Positions 45,512 through 54,462 of a stretch of DNA of 64,000 nt are shown here, piece by piece; position 1 is the stretch's first letter; every line of letters begins with the position of its first letter. The position numbers were made by a program, and so were the translations under genes. The notes beneath the pieces were generated by a model. It worked only from the letters and a program-made list of their open reading frames with translations, was not told where the DNA came from and searched no databases. This DNA comes from MH13 sp042140245 (GTDB lineage: Bacteria; Pseudomonadota; Alphaproteobacteria; Rhizobiales; MH13): NCBI RefSeq assembly GCF_042140245.1, contig NZ_CP159483.1, positions 2,790,001 through 2,854,000 on the forward strand, in the 5' to 3' direction.

Positions 45512-47826
45512 GTGGGCTTCCCTCTGATGAGGCGTTGCTGGAGTTCTTGAGCAACAATCCCGGGCAATCGGGGAAGCGTGAGGTTGCGCGGGCTTTTGGG
45601 ATCAAAGGTGCAGACCGTATTGCGCTAAAGCAGCGTCTTAAGGCGCTTAAGGATCAAGGCGTTATCACCAAAGATGGTGGAAGCTTCCGTCGCGCCGATG
45701 CGTTGCCACCGGTGTTTCCGGCCCAAGTTGCTTCGGTTGACGATGAGGGCGATCTGATTGTTGTACCGCGCATCCAGCTTGATGGAGCCGGAGAACCTGA
45801 TCGGTTTGTCCTGGTCGAAAAGAAGTCCGCCCGTCGCGGCGCCCCCAACCAAACACCACCGGGCGTTGGCGATACTCTGCTGGTACGTCTGATTGCATCG
45901 GCAGATGTTGGCGAACCTGGCCGGGTTCAACTCATTAAGGCCATTGGACGTGGTGATGTACGCCACTATGGCGTGCTTCGTGTTCCTTCAAGCGGCAGTG
46001 CGTACATTGAGCCAGTAGAGCGCAAAGCCGATATCTTGCAGATCGATAAGCACGATATTGGTTGGGCTGAAGACGGAGATCTTGTCGCCGCTGTGCGCCT
46101 GCCAGGTCGCGGCCGTGGGCGATCCCCAAACGGCAAGGTGGAAGAGGTTTTCGGTCAGCTCGGTTCTGAGCGTGCCATCAGCCAGATCGCCGTCTTGCGC
46201 CAAGGACTGCCGGATGTGTTTCCACCTGATGTGCAGGCTCACGCAGAGGCACTTGCACCTGCACAAAAAGGCATGCGCGAGGACTGGCGTGAACTTCCGC
46301 TGATCACGATCGACCCTGCTGATGCAAAAGATCACGATGATGCAGTGTATGCCGTAGCGGATGATGACCCAGACAATAAAGGTGGGTTTGTCGTCATGGT
46401 CGCTATTGCAGACGTTGCCTACTATGTCCGCCCGCATACGTTGCTTGATCGCGAGGCACGTTCTCGCGGCAATTCGGTCTATTTCCCCGACCGTGTGATT
46501 CCTATGCTGCCGGAGAGGCTGTCGACGGATCTCTGCTCTTTGCATGAGGGTGAAGATCGACCAGCGCTTGCTATTCGTATGGTGTTTTCCAGGGATGGGA
46601 GCAAGCGAAAGCACTCCTTGCACCGTGTATGGATCAAGCTGCACGCGGGTCTTGCTTACGAAGCAGCGCAAGCAGCGATTAACGGCACGCCGCCTCCTGC
46701 CGGTATTGTGCCCTGCCCGACCGATATTGCAGAAACTGTTCTGAAACCTCTTTGGGCTGCCTATCGCACGGTCCATCAGGCCCGTGAACGCCGAGCGCCG
46801 CTTCATTTGGACTTGCCGGAGCGCAAGCTGGTGCTGGACGATGATGGCAAGGTGATCAGCGTGCGTGTTCCAGACCGGTTGGACGCGCATAAGCTTATCG
46901 AAGAGTTCATGATCCAAGCCAATGTGGCTGCTGCTGAACTGTTGGAAGCAAAAAAGACGCCCTGCCTCTATCGTGTGCACGACGCGCCAGGTGCGGCCAA
47001 GTTTGAAGGGCTGCGCGCTTTCCTGAAAAGCCTCAACATATCAATTGCCAGTCAGAGCTCGCTCCGTCCGTCTGACTTCAACAAAATTCTGGCGCGCGCC
47101 GAAGGCCAGGCAAGTGAGCAACTGATCAATGAGATGGTGCTGCGCAGTCAGGCTCAAGCTGAATACACGCCCGACAACATTCGTCACTTCGGTCTCAACC
47201 TGTCGCGCTATGCGCACTTTACCTCGCCAATTCGCCGCTATGCAGACCTTTTGGTCCATCGCGCTTTGTTGGATGCGTATGGCCTTGGTGATGAGGATGC
47301 TTTGGCCGCTGGTCACGACGTGCTCGCACGAATGGGTGATCATCTCTCCGGCACGGAGCGACGTGCTATGCTTGCCGAGCGCGAGACAACGGATAGGCTG
47401 ATAGCCGCTTTTCTAGCTGACAAAATTGGCGCGCGCTTTGAAGGGCGTATCACCGGCGTTGTCGGTGCTGGACTGTTTGTTCGTCTTGATGAAACCGGAG
47501 CGGATGGGTTCGTTCCCGTTGCTCAGTTGGGGGCTGATTACTTTGCCTTTGATGAAGGCCACCAGAGGCTCGTGGGTTCGGCAACAGGCATCACCTTCCA
47601 ACTCGGTGATGCTGTTGAGGTGCGTCTTGAAGAGGTTGCGCCTCTTGCTGGTTCCTTGCGTTTTGAGATGCTCAGCGAAGGAAAGAGTGGCAAGCCGATA
47701 AACCGGCATGGTCGTCCCAGCAAAGGTAGGAAGCGCAGCGGCAAAAAACCTGGAACAAGCCCTAAACGCAGCCAGTCTCCCGCTTCCCATGTCCGCAAAG
47801 CCGTGCGCAAAGCCAAGGGCCGGTAA
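45508..47826 (+). CDS. rnr: Ribonuclease R
   Basis: 3'-5' exoribonuclease of the RNB family that degrades structured RNA. 772 aa: N-terminal winged-helix/cold-shock region (about 1-180), RNB catalytic core with DPADAKDHDDAVYA (metal-binding Asp cluster) at about residue 270, YCRVHDAPGAAKF-like region, SPIRRYADLLVHRAL, and an S1 domain at about 630-715 (FEGRITGVVGAGLFVRLDE). Ends in a basic tail (GRPSKGRKRSGKKPGTSPK). Start ATG overlaps the topA stop. Confidence 0.96.
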   Translation: MSGLPSDEALLEFLSNNPGQSGKREVARAFGIKGADRIALKQRLKALKDQGVITKDGGSFRRADALPPVFPAQVASVDDEGDLIVVPRIQLDGAGEPDRFVLVEKKSARRGAPNQTPPGVGDTLLVRLIASADVGEPGRVQLIKAIGRGDVRHYGVLRVPSSGSAYIEPVERKADILQIDKHDIGWAEDGDLVAAVRLPGRGRGRSPNGKVEEVFGQLGSERAISQIAVLRQGLPDVFPPDVQAHAEALAPAQKGMREDWRELPLITIDPADAKDHDDAVYAVADDDPDNKGGFVVMVAIADVAYYVRPHTLLDREARSRGNSVYFPDRVIPMLPERLSTDLCSLHEGEDRPALAIRMVFSRDGSKRKHSLHRVWIKLHAGLAYEAAQAAINGTPPPAGIVPCPTDIAETVLKPLWAAYRTVHQARERRAPLHLDLPERKLVLDDDGKVISVRVPDRLDAHKLIEEFMIQANVAAAELLEAKKTPCLYRVHDAPGAAKFEGLRAFLKSLNISIASQSSLRPSDFNKILARAEGQASEQLINEMVLRSQAQAEYTPDNIRHFGLNLSRYAHFTSPIRRYADLLVHRALLDAYGLGDEDALAAGHDVLARMGDHLSGTERRAMLAERETTDRLIAAFLADKIGARFEGRITGVVGAGLFVRLDETGADGFVPVAQLGADYFAFDEGHQRLVGSATGITFQLGDAVEVRLEEVAPLAGSLRFEMLSEGKSGKPINRHGRPSKGRKRSGKKPGTSPKRSQSPASHVRKAVRKAKGR

Positions 47827-47827
47827 A

Positions 47828-48514
47828 GTGCCGGATGGTTCTGTGCGACGTAAGCGGGCTGCACGCCCCAGACCCGCTGCCAGCATTATGACCGTCTGGC
47901 ATGATTCATCGGGATCGCCTCATGTGTTCATGGGACGCCGAGATGCGTCTTTGCGGTTCATGCCAGGCTATTTGGTGTTTCCTGGTGGTCGGGTTGAAAG
48001 GAGCGACGGACATGCTTCTGAGAAGGACTATCTGTCTGCAGCTTGTGCCCAAACGCTTCAGGCAGAACTTTGCCCTGCCTCTAGGCCGCAGACTTTTGCA
48101 CGGGCGGCCTTGCGTGAGTGCGTAGAAGAAACCGGACTGGATTTGGCCCCTCATCTTGATGGACACTTGAACTACATTGCGCGTGCGATCACGCCGCCGC
48201 ACTTGTCGATACGCTATGACACGCGATTTTTCCTGGCTATTGTCGTACCCAGCGCAGAGCCCCCGCTTTCCCAGGGGCAAGGCGACGGGGAACTCCTCCA
48301 GCCAGATTGGTTCTCACTGGACAGGCTTGCCGGTCAGCCTTTGCACCATGTAACGCAGGCCGTGTTGAATCATGGTTTGCAAGGTGATTGGGCCTCCCAT
48401 CCGCGCTTGCTTATCGCCGACAGGGTACCCAAACGCTGGACAGGGTCTGCCCCCCTGCGCTCTCGTCACCTCAAAGCGGCACAAAGCGCACCAGCGAAGT
48501 CTTCAAGGTCTTGA
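47828..48514 (+). CDS. NUDIX hydrolase
   Basis: Nucleoside-diphosphate-linked hydrolase, possibly NUDT19/CoA-type. 228 aa from a GTG at 47828, one base after the rnr stop with AAGGG about 10 nt upstream; the open frame extends inside rnr (alternative ATG at 47789). GYLVFPGGRVE starts the Nudix box, which has a ~30-residue insertion before FARAALRECVEETGLDL, the REUxEExGU part. The C-terminus is basic. The substrate is unknown. Confidence 0.88.
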   Translation: MPDGSVRRKRAARPRPAASIMTVWHDSSGSPHVFMGRRDASLRFMPGYLVFPGGRVERSDGHASEKDYLSAACAQTLQAELCPASRPQTFARAALRECVEETGLDLAPHLDGHLNYIARAITPPHLSIRYDTRFFLAIVVPSAEPPLSQGQGDGELLQPDWFSLDRLAGQPLHHVTQAVLNHGLQGDWASHPRLLIADRVPKRWTGSAPLRSRHLKAAQSAPAKSSRS

Positions 48515-48625
48515 CAAAAAGACGAATTCCCACGATAGCACCGCATCTTCCGACTTATGCCTTTTGGTGGTCAGCTCGTCTGACGGTCGGCACCCCTTTA
48601 CCGATTCAATATCGAGGCCCATCGC

Positions 48626-48793
48626 ATGGCTAAAGCCACGACCATTAAAATCCGGCTCGTTTCGACGGCTGACACTGGCTACTACTATGTGGCTAAGAAG
48701 AATTCCCGCACCATGACTGAGAAGATGGTTGTGCGCAAATACGATCCGGTTGCGCGCAAGCATGTTGAGTTCAAGGAAGCAAAGATCAAATAA
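48626..48793 (+). CDS. rpmG: 50S ribosomal protein L33
   Basis: 55-residue ribosomal protein: MAKATTIKIRLVSTADTGYY, then YVAKKNSRTMTEKMVVRKYD and PVARKHVEFKEAKIK. No CxxC pairs, so it is the zinc-free (C-minus) form. Short enough to be missed by length-based gene calling. A strong terminator follows at 48820. It converges on pleD, with the structured gap in between. Confidence 0.96.
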   Translation: MAKATTIKIRLVSTADTGYYYVAKKNSRTMTEKMVVRKYDPVARKHVEFKEAKIK

Positions 48794-48819
48794 AAGCCAG
48801 CTGGCACTGATTGATCAAA

Positions 48820-48851
48820 GCGCGCTCCCAGATTTGGGGGCGCGTTTTTTT
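48820..48851 (+). terminator. Rho-independent terminator of rpmG
   Basis: Stem GCGCGCTCCC with GGGGGCGCG (one G-U wobble, 6-nt loop) immediately followed by TTTTTTT on the plus strand, 27 nt after the rpmG stop. Confidence 0.85.
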
Positions 48852-48871
48852 GTGCTCGATGCTCTTGTGGC

Positions 48872-49003
48872 GATACCGCGAGCGGCTGGTGCCGTGCTCC
48901 AGGCTTGAGGAGGCCAAAAGGTGGAGATGAGCACCAGCCATCCCGACGTTTCGGGGTGTGCGGCGGACCCGAAACGCAAGTGGGACCCGCACTAGGCGGT
49001 ATC
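48872..49003. ncRNA. Candidate structured RNA (four-way junction), strand undetermined
   Basis: Non-coding 132-nt stretch with nested inverted repeats. GATACCGC (48872-48879) pairs perfectly with GCGGTATC (48996-49003). Between them are three hairpins: GGCTGGTG (48884-48891) with CACCAGCC (48932-48939); CCCGA (48942-48946) with TCGGG (48951-48955); and GTGCGG (48958-48963) with CCGCAC (48987-48992). It lies between the rpmG terminator and the end of convergent pleD, so it is no gene's 5' leader. No match to SRP, 6S, tmRNA, RNase P or a known riboswitch was recognised. The remaining gap to pleD (49,004-49,118) holds further short inverted repeats. Confidence 0.4.
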
Positions 49004-49118
49004 TGCTTTAAGCCTCAATGAAACACTCACGGGCAAGCAAATACGCCGTTAACGCGGCACTCAGAGCCGTGTTTGCGATGTTAACCTTGCTCGTTGTGGT
49101 TAAAAGGGTTTGGTAACC

Positions 49119-50486
49119 TTAAGCGGCAAGCATAACGCGGTTGCGTCCGTCGCGCTTGGCTTTGTAGAGCGCCTCGTCAGCGCGTTTTAGCATTGCCTCT
49201 GCTGTGTCCTCAGGGCCTTGAATGGTAGAAACACCCAACGAGATTGTAATGGTGAGTTGCTTCTGCCCCCCCGCCACGGGAATTGGATCATGATCCATGC
49301 GCGCGCGCAGGCGTTCAGCTATGGCAGCGGCGGCGTCTTGGTCAGAGTCTGGGAGAATGAGCACGAACTCCTCGCCGCCGTAGCGACACGCTAGGTCGGC
49401 GCCGCGTACAGAACGACGTATACGGTCCCCAAATTCTCGCAATACCTCGTCGCCAACGTCGTGGCCGTGCGTGTCGTTGATTGACTTAAAAAAGTCTATA
49501 TCCGTCAGGACCAGTGATAGTGTTTTGCCGCGAGTAGCCGCTTGGTGGGTCAGCGATTTGAAATGGGTATCGAAGTATCGACGATTGTGGAGGCCGGTCA
49601 GCCCATCCATGATCGCCATCTCCATGGTCTGCTCAACACTCTCGCGAAGCTGGTCGGCGTAGAGCTTGCGTCGTAGCTGCGTCACGATACGCGCCATCAA
49701 CTCGTTGGCATCGATCGGACGAACCAAATAGTCGCTGACACCCATGTCCAATGCGCGCATCAGTTTGCCATCGTTCTCCGGCTCGGAAATGATGACGATG
49801 GGCAAGGCCCTGGTCTTTTCAAGGTTTTGCAGCTGAGAGCACAAACGCAAACCATCATAGTCGCGTAGAGAAAGGCTGACGATCACCAAATCATATGTCT
49901 CATCGGCGATATGAAAGAGTGCCGATTCGGGGTCGGTATGAACGTCAACATCGAAGCGCTTGGAGAGCGTTGTTTTCAATCGCTCGTAAGAGCTGGGACG
50001 ATCATCGACCAGGATGACACGGCCGGTGACCGCGGCCTCGCTTACCGGTGCCACCGCAGGCTGGGCCATCGTGTCACCGCGTGATGCAGAGCGGGTGCGC
50101 AACTCGTCTATCAAGCGCTTAACGCGCACCAGATTCTTTACGCGTGTCAGAAGTGCGACATCCTTGATGGGTTTGGTAAGAAAGTCATCCGCACCAGCTT
50201 CCAGACCGGTGACGCGATCACTTGGCTGATCAAGTGCTGTCACCATCACAACGGGAATATGGGCGGTTTTGGGATTGCTCTTGAGGCGCCGGCAGGTCTC
50301 AAAGCCATCGAGACCAGGCATCATGATGTCCAGGATGATGATGTCGCAGTCTGAGTTTCCCGCGATATCGAGGGCCTCAAAGCCGCTTGTCGCGGTCAGC
50401 ACCTCAAAATACTCTGCTTTCAGACGTGCTTCGAGCAATTTGACGTTGGCAACAATATCATCGACGACCAGTACACGCGCAGTCAT
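49119..50486 (-). CDS. pleD: Response regulator / diguanylate cyclase PleD
   Basis: Makes c-di-GMP; in Caulobacter controls the motile-to-sessile switch. 455 aa: REC1 with phospho-acceptor Asp53 (IIILDIMMPG) and D9/D10; REC2, a degenerate receiver at about 155-270 where the Asp position is Ser (DLVIVSLSLRDYDG); and a GGDEF domain with the active-site GGEEF preceded by the inhibitory I-site R-G-A-D five residues before it. Ends LKRADEALYKAKRDGRNRV. Divk lies 9 nt upstream in the same direction, a conserved pair. Confidence 0.95.
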   Translation of the reverse strand: MTARVLVVDDIVANVKLLEARLKAEYFEVLTATSGFEALDIAGNSDCDIIILDIMMPGLDGFETCRRLKSNPKTAHIPVVMVTALDQPSDRVTGLEAGADDFLTKPIKDVALLTRVKNLVRVKRLIDELRTRSASRGDTMAQPAVAPVSEAAVTGRVILVDDRPSSYERLKTTLSKRFDVDVHTDPESALFHIADETYDLVIVSLSLRDYDGLRLCSQLQNLEKTRALPIVIISEPENDGKLMRALDMGVSDYLVRPIDANELMARIVTQLRRKLYADQLRESVEQTMEMAIMDGLTGLHNRRYFDTHFKSLTHQAATRGKTLSLVLTDIDFFKSINDTHGHDVGDEVLREFGDRIRRSVRGADLACRYGGEEFVLILPDSDQDAAAAIAERLRARMDHDPIPVAGGQKQLTITISLGVSTIQGPEDTAEAMLKRADEALYKAKRDGRNRVMLAA

Positions 50487-50495
50487 GACGGATCC

Positions 50496-50867
50496 CTATG
50501 CTTCGCCGACAAAAGTGCGGATGGTGTCAAGGAAACCGGACACGGAAATAGGCTTGGAGATGTAGGCCTCGCAGCCGCCGGATCGGATACGTTCTTCATC
50601 ACCCTTCATGGCAAATGCGGTGACAGCGATGACGGGTATGTGGCGCAGATCATCATCTTCCTTAAGCCAGCGGGTTACGTCCAAACCAGAGACTTCTGGT
50701 AGCTGGATATCCATCAGAATGAGATCTGGACGGTGGGTGCGTGCCAGCTCCATGGCGTCCATGCCATTGCCGGTTTTCACCGTGGCATAGCCTTTGGCTT
50801 CAAGTAGATCGCTGAACAGCTTCATGTTCAGCTCGTTGTCCTCAACAATGAGGATGGTCTTGCTCAT
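50496..50867 (-). CDS. divK: Single-domain response regulator DivK
   Basis: Cell-fate regulator that binds histidine kinases such as DivL/PleC/DivJ. 123 aa receiver only: acidic E9/D10, Asp53 (LILMDIQLPEV), and the conserved Lys in AYISKPISV. Start at 50867 has GGAG 9 nt upstream; the frame is open to 50903. Asp53 and length match Caulobacter DivK. Followed by pleD. Confidence 0.95.
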   Translation of the reverse strand: MSKTILIVEDNELNMKLFSDLLEAKGYATVKTGNGMDAMELARTHRPDLILMDIQLPEVSGLDVTRWLKEDDDLRHIPVIAVTAFAMKGDEERIRSGGCEAYISKPISVSGFLDTIRTFVGEA

Positions 50868-51057
50868 CTTATTTGCTCCGGATCGGCCAACTGCCGTCCC
50901 CACTAGTCCACATGGATCGCCGATGGACGTCCAGGCGCGGTTGCCTTTGGGTCAGTTATGCCGTTCAAACTTGAAGAAAAAGCAAAGGGCGCCCAGTTCT
51001 TGATGATCACACACCTCTCAACCAACGCCTTGTTGGGATAAACAGTGGGCAGCGTTA

Positions 51058-51327
51058 ATGAACACTAACCGCTTTGATCTTGTTTCACGATTGCTTGTTT
51101 TCCTTGGTGCTCGACCTGAGGACATGGAGCAGTTTTTTGCCATTTCAGGTGTTCATCCAAGTGAGTTGCGTTCCCGTTTGGCGGACAAGGGGTTCCAAAA
51201 TGGATTGCTGGATTACATGATGACCAATGAACCTTTGCTCCTGGCTTTTTGCGAGGAGACAGGTGAAGATCCAGCTTTTGTCGCACGTGTGGCCCAAAGC
51301 AGTGGGATCGACGATTCATGGGCTTAG
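51058..51327 (+). CDS. DUF3572 family protein
   Basis: 89 residues, mostly alpha-helical: RLLVFLGARPEDMEQFFAIS, LADKGFQNGLLDYMMTNEP and LLLAFCEETGEDPAFVARV, typical of DUF3572, a family confined largely to alphaproteobacteria and normally next to dinB. No known function. Its 3' end overlaps the dinB start by 10 nt. Confidence 0.85.
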   Translation: MNTNRFDLVSRLLVFLGARPEDMEQFFAISGVHPSELRSRLADKGFQNGLLDYMMTNEPLLLAFCEETGEDPAFVARVAQSSGIDDSWA

Positions 51328-52706
51328 TCACCGGCTATTGCCGTGACTGTTTAACCTCCGCACAAGGCAGTGTTGCTGCCCAACTGCCAAAACGGTGCCC
51401 TGCCTGCGGGTCCCCTCGGATGCTTGTTCATGACGAGTTGGAGGCGCTCTCAATTGCGCATATCGATTGTGATGCGTTCTTTGCAGCTGTTGAGAAGCTG
51501 GATAATCCGGACTTGCGTGACAAACCGGTGATTGTTGGCGGTGGTCAGCGCGGCGTTGTTTCAACATGCTGCTACATTGCGCGTATCCACGGGGTCCGCT
51601 CCGCCATGCCGATGTTCACGGCTCGCAAGCTTTGCCCCGATGCGGTGATCGTGAAACCCAATATGCGGCGTTACTCGGAGGTGGGGCGCGATATCCGTGA
51701 ACGCATGCTTGGATTGACGCCTCTTGTTGAGCCCTTGTCCATTGACGAAGCATTCCTCGATCTTACTGGAACGGAACGCTTGCATGGTGGCTCACCGGCT
51801 TTGACCCTTTTGCGATTTGCTCGCTCCATTGAAGAAAATGTCGGTGTGACGGTCTCCATTGGCCTCTCACACAACAAGTCGATGGCGAAGATGGCCTCCG
51901 ATATGGACAAGCCTCGAGGCTTTGCCGTCGTTGGCCGCGCAGAGACGTTGGATCTTCTGGCGCCGATGCCTGTGCGAGCGCTGTTTGGCGTGGGTGCTGC
52001 CATGGCCAGGAGCCTCGAGAAAAAAGGGTACGCCACACTGGCTGATCTTCAAGCCGCAGACCCGGAGCGTCTGTGGCGCAGTTTTGGTGAGCAAGGCGCG
52101 CGTTTGCACGATCTTGCCAGCGGCATTGATCCACGAACGGTGCGACCTGACAGGGAGCGCAAAAGCGTTTCGTCAGAACGAACATTCAATGAGGATATCG
52201 CTGAGCTTGATGCTTTGCGCGTGATTGCACGCGGCGCCAGCGAGCGCGTAGCCAAGCAACTGAAAGCGAAAGATATAAGTGGGCGCACAGTCACGCTGAA
52301 GATCAAGACCGCCAGTTTTAAAACACTCACCCGTTCGCACAGTCTGCCGACGCCAACACAGAGTGCTGACCGCATTTTCCGCACTGTTGAGCCCCTATTG
52401 GAGGGCGTGGCCAAGGGGACGCGCTATCGTTTGCTTGGAGTGGGTGTGTCGGAACTCATGGATGGGCAAGCGGCTGATGACCGCGACCTTGCCGATGCCG
52501 ATGCACAACGTCGCACAGATGCAGAGAAAGCGATGGACGCTTTGCGGGCGAAGTACGGCGACGATGCCGTTGGTGTGGGGCTGGTGTTTGGCGAGAAATC
52601 ACCCAAACAATCCGATCAAACGATGACCGCAAATCATTCCGAGCAGGGTGTCGATCGGAACGCTTCAAAGTCTGCCAGTTCACCGCGTAAAGAGAACGAG
52701 CCGTAA
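51318..52706 (+). CDS. dinB: DNA polymerase IV (DinB) with N-terminal zinc ribbon
   Basis: Y-family error-prone translesion polymerase. The first ~45 residues contain two Cys pairs, CRDC and CPAC, a zinc-ribbon-like extension. The polymerase proper begins with IAHIDCDAFFAAVEK (palm Asp pair) and has YSEVGRDIRERM, LSIDEAFLDLTG (catalytic DE), GVTVSIGLSHNKSMAKMASD and the little-finger domain. The C-terminal ~50 residues are hydrophilic; no clear beta-clamp motif seen. 462 aa. Its 3' end overlaps the eipB end by 73 nt in convergent orientation. Confidence 0.94.
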   Translation: MGLVTGYCRDCLTSAQGSVAAQLPKRCPACGSPRMLVHDELEALSIAHIDCDAFFAAVEKLDNPDLRDKPVIVGGGQRGVVSTCCYIARIHGVRSAMPMFTARKLCPDAVIVKPNMRRYSEVGRDIRERMLGLTPLVEPLSIDEAFLDLTGTERLHGGSPALTLLRFARSIEENVGVTVSIGLSHNKSMAKMASDMDKPRGFAVVGRAETLDLLAPMPVRALFGVGAAMARSLEKKGYATLADLQAADPERLWRSFGEQGARLHDLASGIDPRTVRPDRERKSVSSERTFNEDIAELDALRVIARGASERVAKQLKAKDISGRTVTLKIKTASFKTLTRSHSLPTPTQSADRIFRTVEPLLEGVAKGTRYRLLGVGVSELMDGQAADDRDLADADAQRRTDAEKAMDALRAKYGDDAVGVGLVFGEKSPKQSDQTMTANHSEQGVDRNASKSASSPRKENEP

Positions 52707-53590
52707 TCAAGCACCAGCTGATCTGAAATCCCGTTGCTGTCCAGTGAATAGGAAACAACGAAGCTTGGTCCGGAGTCCGCTTCCACAGGATCAAAGTAGC
52801 TTAGCGTTACCGGCCAAGCGCGAAATGGCGCTGGGAAATCATCCCAACGTTCACGGTCCGTGACATCGCGGTCAGTGGTGGCGTTGGCGCGTATAGGAGC
52901 AAGTACCGTTGGTTCAATCGGCTCCCCGATTATTGCGGTAACAGCTTGGGCCAGGCCCGTTTCATGGCTACCGTCGAACACTGAGGTAAAAACCAAACGT
53001 TCGCCATCGCGCGCAGCTCGCATGACCGCTTCGGTGAGCTGATTAGGAAAGAGGGTTTCGGCCAGGGCAGCCGTTGTCGTTTCTTCCTGTGCAAAGCGTC
53101 GAATGGTCATATCTCCTGTAGGCGCGCGTTCTGCAGCACCCGTCACGGAGATTGGTTCTTCATCGTTGGTCTCAGTGTTGGTTTGAAAGGTGAAAACCTG
53201 CCCTGCCCCATCCTCGAAAGCGCGGTAACTTGTCTGGGTTCGAATGGTATTGCCGGAGCGACCTTCAATAGAAAGAATCATGTCGCTCGCCATGGTCCAG
53301 CCGGCACAACCGGCGCCTGTTACGTCAAAAATGAAAAGACCAGATGCGTGCTCGATGCCTGAGTCGCGCTCGCTGTCCATCAACGAGAGCTCGTAAACCG
53401 CGCGGTGTGAGAGCAACTCTGTTGGATCGACCGTTTGTGCAGATGTCGTCACACCACCAGAGAGCACCAAAAACCCGCCGCCCACCAGAAAAGCAGTGAG
53501 GTGCTTATCGTAACCCCTGGACGTTCCTGCGGCGGTCTTTAAATAGCTGGACAGCAAGAGATTTTCGATCCTGTAGCCAATTGGTTTCAA
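52634..53590 (-). CDS. eipB: Cell envelope integrity protein EipB (DUF1849 family)
   Basis: Periplasmic spiral beta-barrel protein needed for envelope integrity in Brucella. 318 aa; a hydrophobic segment (FLVGGGFLVLSGGVTTSAQ) near residue 40 is the signal sequence; possibly the start is internal. Then LLSHRAVYELSLMDSERDS, GLFIFDVTGAGCAGWTM and, at the end, EAFRSTPCSE; the two Cys correspond to the disulfide of the family. It converges on and overlaps dinB. Confidence 0.9.
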   Translation of the reverse strand: MKPIGYRIENLLLSSYLKTAAGTSRGYDKHLTAFLVGGGFLVLSGGVTTSAQTVDPTELLSHRAVYELSLMDSERDSGIEHASGLFIFDVTGAGCAGWTMASDMILSIEGRSGNTIRTQTSYRAFEDGAGQVFTFQTNTETNDEEPISVTGAAERAPTGDMTIRRFAQEETTTAALAETLFPNQLTEAVMRAARDGERLVFTSVFDGSHETGLAQAVTAIIGEPIEPTVLAPIRANATTDRDVTDRERWDDFPAPFRAWPVTLSYFDPVEADSGPSFVVSYSLDSNGISDQLVLDYGSFSLRGELADFEAFRSTPCSE

Positions 53591-53700
53591 TCAATAGTCG
53601 AGATACACGCCCCATGAGCTTCGAGCAACGATTTGCCGACTCTGACCATAACCTGTCAGCCGAAGCTGGTTTTCGTTGCCAGCGTGCAGTCTAGCGCACC

Positions 53701-54462
53701 ATGCCCAACACACCGCATTGGCTAACGGCTCGCCCAATCGCTCACCGTGGCCTTCATGATCAAACACAAGGCCTTGTGGAGAACACCATCCCAGCGTTCG
53801 ATGCGGCTATTGAACGTGGCTTTGCGATCGAACTTGATGTGCAATTGACGGCTGATAACGATGCGGTGATCTTTCATGATCATACGCTCGATCGTTTGAC
53901 GCGTGAAACAGGCTCTGTTGTGGCAAGAGCATGCCAAGACCTTCAAAAAATTGAAGTGATTGGCGCCGGCACAAAGATCCCATCCTTGGCGAAAGTTTTG
54001 GCCCATGTTGATGGTCGTACGCCACTGATCGTTGAGTTGAAAAGCAGATTTGATCGAGAACTTGCCCTAGCTGATGCCGTTGCAGGCGCGATTGCCGCTT
54101 ACCCAGGTCCACTGGCTTTGATGTCATTTGATCCAACCTTGATATCGCATCTGCACAAACACAATACGGGTCGTCCATTGGGCGTCGTGGCCGCTAGCAT
54201 GGGCTATAAACACTGGGGCGAGTTGTCGATTTGGAAGCGTTTTCAGTATGGAGCCTTGCTTCACGGCCCCGGACTTTGGTGCGATTTCGTGTCTTACAAT
54301 CAGGCCAACCTACCTGCATTTTCGCCCTGGCTGGCAAAGGTGTTTGGTCAAAAAGCGCTTCTTTGTTGGACTGTCAAAGATGTCCAGACCGCCAAACATA
54401 TGGCGCGTCATGTTGATGCGATCACCTTTGAGGGCTTTGATCCTTATGGTGTGCCCCTATGA
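53701..54462 (+). CDS. Glycerophosphodiester phosphodiesterase
   Basis: TIM-barrel enzyme hydrolysing glycerophosphodiesters to glycerol 3-phosphate and an alcohol. 253 aa: PIAHRGLHDQTQGLVENTIPAF (His general acid), AIELDVQLTADNDAVIFHD (metal-binding ExD and catalytic HD), LIVELKSRFDRE, and WTVKDVQTAKHM near the end. UgpQ-like, no signal peptide. Overlaps the next gene by 4 nt. Confidence 0.92.
   Translation: MPNTPHWLTARPIAHRGLHDQTQGLVENTIPAFDAAIERGFAIELDVQLTADNDAVIFHDHTLDRLTRETGSVVARACQDLQKIEVIGAGTKIPSLAKVLAHVDGRTPLIVELKSRFDRELALADAVAGAIAAYPGPLALMSFDPTLISHLHKHNTGRPLGVVAASMGYKHWGELSIWKRFQYGALLHGPGLWCDFVSYNQANLPAFSPWLAKVFGQKALLCWTVKDVQTAKHMARHVDAITFEGFDPYGVPL

Noticed and set aside
45988..46980. 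330-residue minus-strand frame opposite rnr
   Set aside because: Long by chance: RNase R motifs continue on the plus strand throughout and the translation has no recognisable domain.
48786..48992. 68-residue minus-strand frame between rpmG and pleD
   Set aside because: Arg/His-rich with no homology, lies over the rpmG terminator and the inverted-repeat region.
48872..49003. Assigning the folded region to 6S RNA or SRP RNA
   Set aside because: 6S and SRP RNAs are single long hairpins and the bacterial SRP apical motif is absent; a multi-branch fold does not match.
49060..49112. CtrA-type TTAA-N7-TTAA sites near pleD
   Set aside because: Several TTAA tetramers are present but their spacing (for example 15 nt) does not fit the consensus.
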